A DNA stretch of 64,000 nt from Muribaculaceae bacterium (GTDB lineage: Bacteria > Bacteroidota > Bacteroidia > Bacteroidales > Muribaculaceae), in the NCBI GenBank assembly GCA_910573745.1, contig CAJSYI010000002.1, forward strand, positions 1 through 64,000, written 5' to 3'. Positions 18,134 to 25,060 of the stretch are shown in pieces. The notes under the pieces were generated by a model, which was given only the letters and a program-made list of their open reading frames with translations, had not been told where the DNA came from and did no database searches. The position numbers were made by a program, and so were the translations under genes. How positions within the stretch are numbered: the first letter of the stretch is position 1; every line of letters begins with the position of its first letter.

Positions 18134-18634
18134 GTGTACTGCATAATCAACATAGGGAGCAATCTCGGCGACCGACGCCTCAACCTCTCCCGCGCAATGC
18201 GCGCCGTAGGGATGGAATTCGGCGATTTCGAGATGTCGCACGCGGTGGAGTCGAAACCTTCTGGTTTCGACTCCACACGCCGTTTCCTCAACGTCTCTAT
18301 GCTTTTCCAGAGCGACCTCGAGCCGCAGCAGGTGCTTGAGAAACTGCAGGAAATTGAGAATAAAATATCACCCGCCCCACACAGGAACCCGGACGGAAGC
18401 TACCGCGACCGCATAATCGACATAGACATCGTGGCGATCGACGACATGGTGATTGACACTCCGACCCTGAAAGTTCCGCACCCGCGTCTGGCCGAACGTC
18501 GTTTCTTCCTTGAGCCGCTCAAGGAGATAGCCCCGCAATGGAAGCACCCGGCATCCGGGCTTACCGCCCGCCAGATGCTCGCCATGCTGCCTCCGGAAAC
18601 CGAAGACGAACCGGAAGATACGACACAGAAATGA
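18134..18634 (+). CDS. folK: 2-amino-4-hydroxy-6-hydroxymethyldihydropteridine diphosphokinase
   Basis: 166 residues from a GTG at 18134, 5 nt after the infB stop. FolK transfers pyrophosphate from ATP to hydroxymethyl-dihydropterin in folate synthesis. Seen: IINIGSNLGDRRLNLSRAM at the start, FLNVSMLF in the middle, and the signature RDRIIDIDIVAID near residue 97, followed by VPHPRLAERRFFLEPLKEIAP. The last dozen residues are acidic and variable. Its stop overlaps the ATG of nudC. Confidence 0.93.
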   Translation: MYCIINIGSNLGDRRLNLSRAMRAVGMEFGDFEMSHAVESKPSGFDSTRRFLNVSMLFQSDLEPQQVLEKLQEIENKISPAPHRNPDGSYRDRIIDIDIVAIDDMVIDTPTLKVPHPRLAERRFFLEPLKEIAPQWKHPASGLTARQMLAMLPPETEDEPEDTTQK

Positions 18635-19452
18635 ATTCCGAAGCCGAATACGCTGTACTGATTTCAAAGGGGAAAGTGCTGATTCAGGCTTGCAGAGGCG
18701 AGACGCCGCGCCTGCCACGCCCCGACGAGGTTTCGCTTCAGACCGGACCATCGATGGACGGACGCTTCAGGTTCGGCCATCCCATAGACGCCGAAGCCAT
18801 AGCCGTAGACGAAGGCAGCGTCGGAGAGACGATGCCTACCCAGGAATGGACAGAACTCAGGGCTTCGGCCTCAATCATCCCGGCCGAGCACTATGCCGCA
18901 GCCGCAAAGGCCTCAGAACTGCTTTTCTGGGACTCCACCACTCGCAGATGCTCCGTATGCGGCGCGGAAATGGTACGCCACACGGAAATAAGCAAACGCT
19001 GCACAGGATGCGGACGCGAGATATGGCCGACGCTTTCCCCGGCAGTCATCGTACTCGTGCGGCGCGGAAAAGAAGCCCTTCTCGTACACGCGAAGACATT
19101 CTCCAAGCCTTTCTACGGACTCGTGGCAGGATTCGTCGAAACCGGCGAAAGCCTTGAGGAATGCGTACGGCGCGAGGTCAAGGAGGAGACATCCCTCGAA
19201 ATAGACAACATCCGCTATTTCGGCTCACAGTCATGGCCCTTTCCATCGCAGCTGATGATCGGATTCACTGCCGATTACGCAAGCGGCGAAGTGCGGTTCT
19301 CCGACGGAGAGCTGACATCAGGCGGCTTCTTCAGCCGCGACAGCCTGCCGCAGATTCCCAGACCTCCGAGCATCGCCAGGGAGATGATAGACGCCTGGCT
19401 GGAAGGACGCATCGACAGCCAAACGCGCCCGGCAAACAACCCGCAGGAATAA
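18631..19452 (+). CDS. nudC: NAD(+) diphosphatase / NAD-cap RNA hydrolase family
   Basis: 273 residues from the ATG at 18631, which overlaps the folK stop (ATGA); upstream codons in this frame lie inside folK. The four-cysteine zinc site CSVCGAEM ... CTGCGREIWP is near 110-130. The Nudix box spans GFVETGESLEECVRREVKEE near 168-190. SQSWPFPSQLMIGF just after it is the SQPWPFPxS signature that separates NudC from other Nudix enzymes. It cleaves NAD(H) and removes NAD caps from RNA. In the Nudix box the Gly after the EE-pair is replaced (EETSLE). Confidence 0.92.
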   Translation: MNSEAEYAVLISKGKVLIQACRGETPRLPRPDEVSLQTGPSMDGRFRFGHPIDAEAIAVDEGSVGETMPTQEWTELRASASIIPAEHYAAAAKASELLFWDSTTRRCSVCGAEMVRHTEISKRCTGCGREIWPTLSPAVIVLVRRGKEALLVHAKTFSKPFYGLVAGFVETGESLEECVRREVKEETSLEIDNIRYFGSQSWPFPSQLMIGFTADYASGEVRFSDGELTSGGFFSRDSLPQIPRPPSIAREMIDAWLEGRIDSQTRPANNPQE

Positions 19453-19456
19453 AAAA

Positions 19457-19488
19457 TTTGCGGGAACGGGAAAAAAGCATTACCTTTG
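19457..19488 (+). promoter_or_regulatory. Promoter of tRNA-Leu
   Basis: TTTG (19457-19460), exactly 20 nt, TACCTTTG (19481-19488): full consensus. The start near 19495 gives a leader of about 78 nt before the tRNA. Confidence 0.75.
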
Positions 19489-19572
19489 CACCGCAGAAAG
19501 CCGGAAGTGTGCTTACTTTGCGCCCTGGTTTTCCTGCTTTACTTAAAAGAATATGCTTGGCATATTCCAGTG

Positions 19573-19654
19573 GCCCTGATGGCGGAATCGGTAGACGCGT
19601 CGGTCTCAAACACCGATGGAGCAATCCGTGCCGGTTCGACCCCGGCTCAGGGTA
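19573..19654 (+). tRNA. tRNA-Leu, anticodon CAA
   Basis: 82 nt that fold as a class II tRNA. Acceptor arms are GCCCTGA and TCAGGGT with a final A, the D arm is GGCGGAATCGGTAGACGC, the anticodon arm is TCGGT-CTCAAAC-ACCGA with anticodon CAA, the long variable arm is TGGAGCAATCCG, and the T arm is GCCGGTTCGACCCCGGC. The 3' CCA is not encoded. A terminator hairpin follows, and the next 2.5 kb are accessory in character. Confidence 0.93.
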
Positions 19655-19661
19655 CAGACAC

Positions 19662-19690
19662 GGGGAGCGGAGCGATTCGCTCCCCTTTCT
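19662..19690 (+). terminator. Terminator after tRNA-Leu
   Basis: GGGGAGCG (19662-19669) pairs with CGCTCCCC (19678-19685), followed by TTTCT. It is 7 nt after the tRNA. Confidence 0.7.
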
Positions 19691-19777
19691 GTGTCCCGCC
19701 GACTCCTAATAGTAGTTTCTTCACTATACAAGACCATAAACTTCATATTGGTTTCACAATTTGGAGGAAAGCCAATT

Positions 19778-19987
19778 ATGGTCGACGACACGTGTCATCA
19801 ATTGGATTTTGACAACACAGAAGAGGCACAATGCATATTTAGAGCCCTTCACAGCAACGAAATACAATCATTATTGAAATCATTGGCATTCATGGACGCA
19901 AAAAGGGTCATTACAAAAAATCTTTTAATGAGATTGGACATATCCCTATTGTGTAAAGAAAAAGGCATGAATTTAGAGGCTGTTTAA
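19778..19987 (+). CDS. Small unknown protein whose 3' end runs into a MITE
   Basis: 69 residues from the ATG at 19778, with GGAGG at 19763-19767 as a good ribosome-binding site; start codons further upstream overlap the tRNA and are rejected. The sequence (HQLDFDNTEEAQCIFRALHS, ISLLCKEKGMNLEAV) has no motif I recognise. The final codons, Glu-Ala-Val-stop, come from the GAGGCTGTTTAA end of the family A repeat, so the original C-terminus was probably longer. It is AT-richer than the housekeeping genes around it. It could be a truncated regulator or antitoxin-sized protein, but nothing supports a specific function. Confidence 0.5.
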   Translation: MVDDTCHQLDFDNTEEAQCIFRALHSNEIQSLLKSLAFMDAKRVITKNLLMRLDISLLCKEKGMNLEAV

Positions 19988-20284
19988 AAATGCTTGTTAA
20001 CGCAGAGCCGGAAGATTTGTGATGGATTTATCCCTTCAGCGAAGGAGCATAGCGGGCTATGGGACTGAGCCGAAGGGATAAAGACGCGCAAAGATTCCGG
20101 AATGGCGGCAGGCATTACCACAAAGCCTCTTTAAAAGAATTTGATGTTTCAGTCTGAATGGTGTCTTTTCCGTTAATCCACATTTAATCGTCGGTCACAT
20201 ATCCCGATATGCTCCCTCCTCATAAAGTGCGCCTTAACAAAAAATCCACCACTCTGCGTTTAACAATGATTTTTAAACAGCCTC
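19976..20284 (-). mobile_element. MITE family A, copy 1 (309 bp)
   Basis: Terminal inverted repeats GAGGCTGTTTAAAAAT...TTGTTAA-CGCAGAG and their complement at the right end (ATTTTTAAACAGCCTC). It is flanked by TTA on both sides (19973-19975 and 20285-20287), a 3-bp target duplication. It is non-coding and contains two palindromic modules, CATAGCGGGCTATG near 20048-20061 and CATATCCCGATATG near 20198-20211. It is in opposite orientation to the other two copies. Confidence 0.85.
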
Positions 20285-20340
20285 TTAAACAACCAAAGTT
20301 CTAACAACGGTCTGTGTTGCCAATTATCTCTCTTTGATTG

Positions 20341-20366
20341 ATTAACAGACATTTTTAAGCAGCCTC
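20341..20366. repeat. Solo end of a family A MITE
   Basis: TTAACAGACATTTTTAAGC followed by AGCCTC matches the right terminal repeat of the family A elements (TTAACAAGCATTTTTAAAC, AGCCTC) with a few changes. No matching left end is found nearby. The 20285-20458 stretch holds no gene. Confidence 0.6.
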
Positions 20367-20458
20367 TGAATATCGGTCTCCCAAGCTCGGACACACAATG
20401 ACCCATTTCCCATAATCGGTCGAAATCGTCCGAATGACATTTATATACGGGGAAGGCA

Positions 20459-20490
20459 TTTGGCGGTATGGATTAAATTTCGTAAATTCG
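20459..20490 (+). promoter_or_regulatory. Promoter of the ATPase/nuclease-like operon
   Basis: TTTG (20459-20462), 20 nt, TAAATTCG (20483-20490): one mismatch in the -7 box. A start near 20497 supports the ATG at 20518 as the translation start of the ATPase. Confidence 0.6.
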
Positions 20491-20517
20491 CAATCCAAAG
20501 AAACAATCTTGTCAAAA

Positions 20518-21534
20518 ATGATAGAATCCGCATCATTGACCAATTATGGCCCGATAACCAGTCTAAACGTCAACAACCTTGGACATATCAACCTGCTGAT
20601 AGGGCCTAACCGTTCGGGAAAGACCTTCTTTTTGAAAGCCTTGTATTCCGCCTTGAGGACAATCGAACTGTATCGCCGTGGAAAGAACATCGAAAATGAC
20701 AAGGAAATCCTTTTCAGAAAGCTATATTGGACATTTCAGACCGACAAAATAGGTAATATAGTAAGACGTCCGGACCAAGGGAGTCTGTCTTTCATGCTTA
20801 CCGAAGATGATGGCGGCTCGTTCAGCTATTCATTCAGCCAGTCTGCCGAAAAACAGATTGTAAAAGTGTTCAACACATGCCGTCCCCGTGATACGAACTC
20901 GATCTTTCTTCCGGCCAAAGAAATTCTGTCGTTGCTCGACACCATTGTCTACGACCGGGAGATACGCCAATCGTTCGGATTCGACGAAACCTACTACGAT
21001 CTTGCCAAAGCCCTGAACCCTACCTCAAAAGGCAAGAATGTGAAGACATTCAGCAAAGTACGGGAAAGGCTGGAGAACGCCATAGACGGACGGTTATTGT
21101 TCTCCAAAGAGAAACAGAGATGGGTGTTCAAGCAAGGAAACATAGAGTTTGACATATCGCTGACTTCTGAAGGGACAAAAAAGATTGCCATATTCGACAC
21201 TCTCTTAGGCAACCATTTCCTGTCGCGGAAATCGGCAGTATTCATCGACGAGCCGGAAGCCGGGTTGCATCCGAGCATGGTGGTGGAGCTTCTTGACATC
21301 ATAAGACTCCTTGCACATACAGGCATGCAGTTCTTCATCGCATCACATTCATATTTCGTCATCAAGAAACTGTATCTGACCGCGCAGTCCGAAGGCATTT
21401 CAATCCCGGTGATTTCTTTCGGGTCAAAACCTGACGATGACATCATCAGAATAGGGGATTTAAAACAAGGCATGCCCGACAATCCCATAATAGACGAATC
21501 AATCAGACTTTACCGTGAGGAGATGAGCCTATGA
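20518..21534 (+). CDS. AAA/ABC-type ATPase (AAA_15/OLD-like), candidate defence protein
   Basis: 338 residues from the ATG at 20518; upstream codons to 20434 precede the promoter's start site. It opens with SLTNYGPITSLNVNNLGHINLLIGPNRSGKT (Walker A GPNRSGKT near residue 37), typical of OLD/RecF-like ATPases. Later come a signature-like LTSEGTKKIAIFDTLL near 220, Walker B SAVFIDEPEAGLHPS near 242 and the H-loop FIASHSYFVIKK near 278. No Toprim domain follows, unlike OLD nucleases. It overlaps by ATGA the next gene, a nuclease-like protein. Such ATPase plus effector pairs are common antiphage systems, and position next to a tRNA and MITEs fits. The function is inferred. Confidence 0.8.
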   Translation: MIESASLTNYGPITSLNVNNLGHINLLIGPNRSGKTFFLKALYSALRTIELYRRGKNIENDKEILFRKLYWTFQTDKIGNIVRRPDQGSLSFMLTEDDGGSFSYSFSQSAEKQIVKVFNTCRPRDTNSIFLPAKEILSLLDTIVYDREIRQSFGFDETYYDLAKALNPTSKGKNVKTFSKVRERLENAIDGRLLFSKEKQRWVFKQGNIEFDISLTSEGTKKIAIFDTLLGNHFLSRKSAVFIDEPEAGLHPSMVVELLDIIRLLAHTGMQFFIASHSYFVIKKLYLTAQSEGISIPVISFGSKPDDDIIRIGDLKQGMPDNPIIDESIRLYREEMSL

Positions 21535-22103
21535 CCACCATCAACGAATCTGGCATGACCTTCAAATTTCCAGACGATGACTGTTTCTTGATTGAGAAAG
21601 ACGACATCGCAAGAAAACAATGCGTAAAATCCTGCGAATGCGTGGCACGTATATCACAGCGTGGAAAAGACTTGTATGCCTTCATAGAAGCAAAAAGCTC
21701 TGTTCCAAGAGAAGCAATGTGCGACCGCCGTAAGATGCTCTATGACGGGACGCCGATGGATGACTCATGGACAATACTTACGAATTTCGACAATTTCATC
21801 AACGACATATGTCAGAAATTCGAGGATTCCTTCTCTGCTTATCACGCAATATGTTCCGGATATCATGGACTTGATGCCAAACGACGCGTTCCGTCAGGAT
21901 GCAAAGGACTCGACAACACAAAAGTCAGGTTCATACTGATAGTAAACGGTTTCAAAGAAGAGTGGTTCCCTCCTATAAACGATGCGTTGAAGAAACGAAT
22001 ACGCCATTTCCTGAAAGTCTGGAACATACCTGATTCATCTGTCAAAACGCTCAACGCAGACGGAGCCTATGCAGAAGGCATCCATGTCTCCATAGACGGA
22101 TAA
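21531..22103 (+). CDS. PD-(D/E)XK-nuclease-like partner of the ATPase
   Basis: 190 residues; the ATG overlaps the stop of the ATPase, so the two are made together. I do not recognise a named family. Residues ~32-60 read CVKSCECVARI, a short turn, then LYAFIEAKSS: an acidic residue at the start of one strand and E-x-K at the end of the next, the pattern of PD-(D/E)XK nucleases. A second helical half (DDSWTILTNFDNFINDICQKF) and a strand FILIVNGF follow. Several cysteines are present, with no obvious zinc pairs. It could be the DNA-cutting effector of a two-gene defence module or only a sensor subunit. There is no Toprim or HNH motif. Confidence 0.65.
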   Translation: MTTINESGMTFKFPDDDCFLIEKDDIARKQCVKSCECVARISQRGKDLYAFIEAKSSVPREAMCDRRKMLYDGTPMDDSWTILTNFDNFINDICQKFEDSFSAYHAICSGYHGLDAKRRVPSGCKGLDNTKVRFILIVNGFKEEWFPPINDALKKRIRHFLKVWNIPDSSVKTLNADGAYAEGIHVSIDG

Positions 22104-22124
22104 TGCCATATCGGCAAGCAACCG

Positions 22125-22162
22125 CGAAGCCCGGTTTTCCAGGAAACGGAAACCGGGCTTCG
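22125..22162. terminator. Hairpin between convergent operons
   Basis: CGAAGCCCGGTTTTCC (22125-22140) pairs with GGAAACCGGGCTTCG (22148-22162) with one bulge and a 7-nt loop. It lies between the stops of the nuclease-like gene and the convergent kinase fusion. No long T-run follows on either strand, so termination strength is uncertain. Confidence 0.6.
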
Positions 22163-22194
22163 ATTCGACTGTATGTATTTTGCGGATACGGACT

Positions 22195-23379
22195 TCATTC
22201 ACGCCGACGGATGCGGAGCGCAATGGCGCCTTCGGGAATCCTGTCCACCACCATGGCGAGATAGCCTCCGCCGCCCGCGCCCGGCATCTTGTAGGCCAAC
22301 GCAGTGTCGCGCCATCTTTCTATGTATTCCTCCACTCCGGGCTGGACCATTGCCGGGAACATGGAAATCTGCGCCTCGAAAGAAGCCTTGAACGCCTTCG
22401 CGAACGCTTCAAGGTCTCGATGCATTATCGCTTCCCAGCAGTCGTCGGCTGCCTTGGCCAGCGCGGCCACTTTCCCAGGCGTGATGTCTTTCCCTTCCAC
22501 AACCGAACATCCCGGACGGCGAGGGAACATCGGCACCATGCACAGATGCTCCTCGAGCCACGACAACGTCTTCTCGTCGTGGCAGCTCTCTATCTTAGTG
22601 GGCCAATACGTGTTGTCGTACCAATGCCGGTTTAGCCCCGACATACAGATGCCTATGGAGTCCTGCGCACCGGAGATGTGTCCTTTGTCCTGCTCCGGGT
22701 CGTTCTCAAAACAGAACAACAGCCGTGCGAGCATCTGCTCATTATAGGCCGGCAGCTCGTAAGGCCATATCTTGCGCGCGGCATTGCGGGTGGAGGTGGA
22801 CATTCCTCCCCGCTCCATAAACTCCTGCGTAGGCTCCAGCGAAATCGTGAGCGCCCACCCGGGGCAGTACTGGCTCACATAAGGCTGGTCGATCCACGTC
22901 CCGGCAAGGTCGAGACGGTAAGGAAGCCGACACGGGACCTCGGAACGCAAAGAAGTGGTAGAGCGGGCTTTCAGACCCGTCTCCGGGACACGCTGAAGCT
23001 CCACGTATTCTATGCCGCGTTCGGCACAGAAAGCACGTTTGACGTCGCTGCCGCCGTCGCTGTTGACCACGAAAATGTCGGGCCTGACCATATCCACGGT
23101 ATCGACAAAGTCCATCATTCCCGAACCTTTATTGATGAAAGCGTCGGCGACATAGCGTATTGCCTTTACCATATAAAGGCGTTCGCGCTCCGAACACACG
23201 GTCTTCCTGTGCTTGAGCTCCTCGATGGTCCTGTCGGAGCCAATGCCGACGTAAAGGGCGCCATACGCCGAAGCCTCTTTGAAGAACGCCACGTGCCCGC
23301 TGTGGAGCATATCATAGCAACCGGACACGAACACGCGTTTCCGGCAAGCATTTTCATTTTGTTTTGATTGAGTCTGCAT
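22195..23379 (-). CDS. Fusion: cytidylyltransferase-like domain plus GHMP sugar kinase
   Basis: 394 residues. Residues ~14-145 are a TagD/RfaE-type nucleotidyltransferase: FVSGCYDMLHSGHVAFFKEA has the HxGH site and ARSTTSLR matches the ISSTxxR-type loop. From ~150 a GHMP kinase begins: CRLPYRLDLAGTWID (motif 1), GGMSTSTRNAA where GxGxSSA is expected, and YKMPGAGGGGYLAMV near 375 (motif 3). The kinase half is short, about 245 residues. It overlaps the end of fucP by 26 nt in a three-gene operon with a mutarotase. A kinase plus nucleotidyltransferase would make a nucleotide sugar from a free sugar, as Fkp does for L-fucose with a different transferase fold. The substrate is inferred. Confidence 0.75.
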   Translation of the reverse strand: MQTQSKQNENACRKRVFVSGCYDMLHSGHVAFFKEASAYGALYVGIGSDRTIEELKHRKTVCSERERLYMVKAIRYVADAFINKGSGMMDFVDTVDMVRPDIFVVNSDGGSDVKRAFCAERGIEYVELQRVPETGLKARSTTSLRSEVPCRLPYRLDLAGTWIDQPYVSQYCPGWALTISLEPTQEFMERGGMSTSTRNAARKIWPYELPAYNEQMLARLLFCFENDPEQDKGHISGAQDSIGICMSGLNRHWYDNTYWPTKIESCHDEKTLSWLEEHLCMVPMFPRRPGCSVVEGKDITPGKVAALAKAADDCWEAIMHRDLEAFAKAFKASFEAQISMFPAMVQPGVEEYIERWRDTALAYKMPGAGGGGYLAMVVDRIPEGAIALRIRRRE

Positions 23380-24613
23380 GGTTTATTCCTGAGGAGTAGA
23401 CTAATATGACCGCGAAACACACGAGTGGCACCACGAAAGAGACGGCGGCTCCGGCACAGTCGCTCACCAGAGCCTGCAGCGGAGTGATGAGCGCGCCTCC
23501 GAGGATGGCCATGATCAGGCCGGAGGCGGCAATCTTGGCGTCTTCCTGCCCGATGCCTTCGAGAGCAATGCCGTAAATGGTAGGGAACATCAGCGACATG
23601 CAGGCTGAAATGGCAACCAATGCGACAATTCCCACCGGGCCTGCGCAAGTCATCGTAACCAAAACGCAGACCACTCCTGCTACGGCCGCGGAAGCCAGAA
23701 GCCGCGACGGCCTGACGTATTTCATAAGCCACGTGAAGAAGAATCGGAAAAGAGTGAAGGCAACAATCGAAGCGAGAAACACCAGCGATGCGCGGCTTTC
23801 GTCAGCTCCCGAGCATGCCATCACATACCGGATCGTGAACGACCATACGCCTGTCTGCACTCCGACGTAGAAGAACTGTGCCAGCACCCCGTAGCGGTAG
23901 CGGCGGCGGCTCCACATACGGCCTGCGGTCTCACGGAAGCTCCAGGCTCCGGAATCGTCGCGGCCTCCCGGCATCTTGGTGAAGGCAATCACGAAAAGAA
24001 GCACGACAAGGATGCATCCGAGGAGCATATACGTCCCGCTCACGGCATCGAGCTCGTGCGCCTGTATCTGACGCAGAGCCCCCGCATCCATCCCGGCACG
24101 CTCGGCGGCCCCGGCTGCGTTAAGCTCGCTCAGTATGAAATGGCGGCTCAGCAATATGCCGCAAATCGCGCCGACAGGATTGAACGTCTGCGCGATGTTG
24201 AGCCGTCTTGTGGCCGACTCCTGAGGCCCCATACTGAGTATCAGCGGATTGGCCGTGGTCTCAAGCACAGCGCAACCGCTGGCCATCACGTATATGGCGA
24301 AAAGGAAGAACGGATAGCTCGCCGACTGTCCGGCCGGATAGAAAAGCATCGTCCCGGCGGCGTAAAGGACAAGACCGAGGATGATGCCCGCCTTGTAGGT
24401 GAAACGCCTTATGAAAAGCGCAGCCGGAAGAGCGATGCAGAAATATGCGCCGAAGAAAGCGAACTGGACGAAAGACGTCTGCAGGTCGCTCATCGACATT
24501 ATGCGCTTGAAAGCGGCAAGGAGCGTGTCGTTCATATTGTTGGCCACGCCCCATAGCAGGAACAGAAGCGATACGAGGATGAACGCCCCGATATATTTTA
24601 TGTTACGGCCCAT
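23354..24613 (-). CDS. fucP: L-fucose:H+ symporter-like MFS permease
   Basis: 419 residues from the ATG at 24613 (MGRNIKYIGAFILVSLLFLLWGVANNMND); the frame runs back to 24793 but lies inside the upstream mutarotase. Twelve hydrophobic segments are apparent. The N-terminal FLLWGVANNMNDTLLAAFK motif and ETTANPLILSMGP near 150 are characteristic of the FucP/GluP sugar-proton symporter family. It starts 8 nt after the mutarotase stop and overlaps the kinase fusion. L-fucose is the best guess; L-rhamnose, galactose or another hexose cannot be excluded. Confidence 0.82.
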   Translation of the reverse strand: MGRNIKYIGAFILVSLLFLLWGVANNMNDTLLAAFKRIMSMSDLQTSFVQFAFFGAYFCIALPAALFIRRFTYKAGIILGLVLYAAGTMLFYPAGQSASYPFFLFAIYVMASGCAVLETTANPLILSMGPQESATRRLNIAQTFNPVGAICGILLSRHFILSELNAAGAAERAGMDAGALRQIQAHELDAVSGTYMLLGCILVVLLFVIAFTKMPGGRDDSGAWSFRETAGRMWSRRRYRYGVLAQFFYVGVQTGVWSFTIRYVMACSGADESRASLVFLASIVAFTLFRFFFTWLMKYVRPSRLLASAAVAGVVCVLVTMTCAGPVGIVALVAISACMSLMFPTIYGIALEGIGQEDAKIAASGLIMAILGGALITPLQALVSDCAGAAVSFVVPLVCFAVILVYSSGINHADSIKTK

Positions 24614-24620
24614 GATATGG

Positions 24621-24953
24621 TCATTCTGGAAGTTCAAAGATTTGAGACATGCGCTGCCACTTCTCGCCCGAAGAGCTTCCGGAAGCGCACTTCTGATAAC
24701 GCCCGACGAATTCCTCCCATTCCGCCTGTCGCGGAAGCGAGGCGAGCCTGGCCATCGCATTGTCGAAGTCCACGCCAGTCGCGGTCTCCACAATCATAGT
24801 CAAAGTGGTTCCGTGGAGAAAAATGTCCATTCGTTCCACGCCCACCTGTCGGATTCCGTCCGTAATCTCCTTCCACACGTTACGGTGAACCTCCTTGTAC
24901 GCTTCTATAAGCTCTGGGTCATCCACCAGCTGCAAAGTCTGTACTATCCTCAT
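24621..24953 (-). CDS. L-rhamnose/L-fucose mutarotase family protein
   Basis: 110 residues from the ATG at 24953 (a TTG at 24959 is the alternative). The fold family (RhaM, formerly DUF718, ferredoxin-like dimer) is indicated by length and the pattern VDDPELIEAYKEVHRNVWKEI, HGTTLTMIVET, GVDFDNAMARLASLPRQAEWEEFV. His in YKEVH and the Trp pair fit the active site. It interconverts alpha and beta forms of a 6-deoxysugar. It heads the operon with fucP and the kinase/nucleotidyltransferase fusion, which supports deoxysugar uptake and activation. Confidence 0.85.
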   Translation of the reverse strand: MRIVQTLQLVDDPELIEAYKEVHRNVWKEITDGIRQVGVERMDIFLHGTTLTMIVETATGVDFDNAMARLASLPRQAEWEEFVGRYQKCASGSSSGEKWQRMSQIFELPE

Positions 24954-25060
24954 TGACAATTAAATATCTTTTGAAACCTTATTTCTCACTCTTACTTGTG
25001 CAAAATTACTCTATTTCACCGTATCATGCAAAATCTTCATCCGGAAAAACCAAGGATGCC

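Noticed and set aside
20518..22103. Naming the ATPase/nuclease-like pair as PARIS, Septu or Gabija
   Set aside because: The second protein shows neither Toprim (PARIS AriB), HNH (Septu PtuB) nor UvrD-like helicase (Gabija GajB) motifs, so no named system is claimed.
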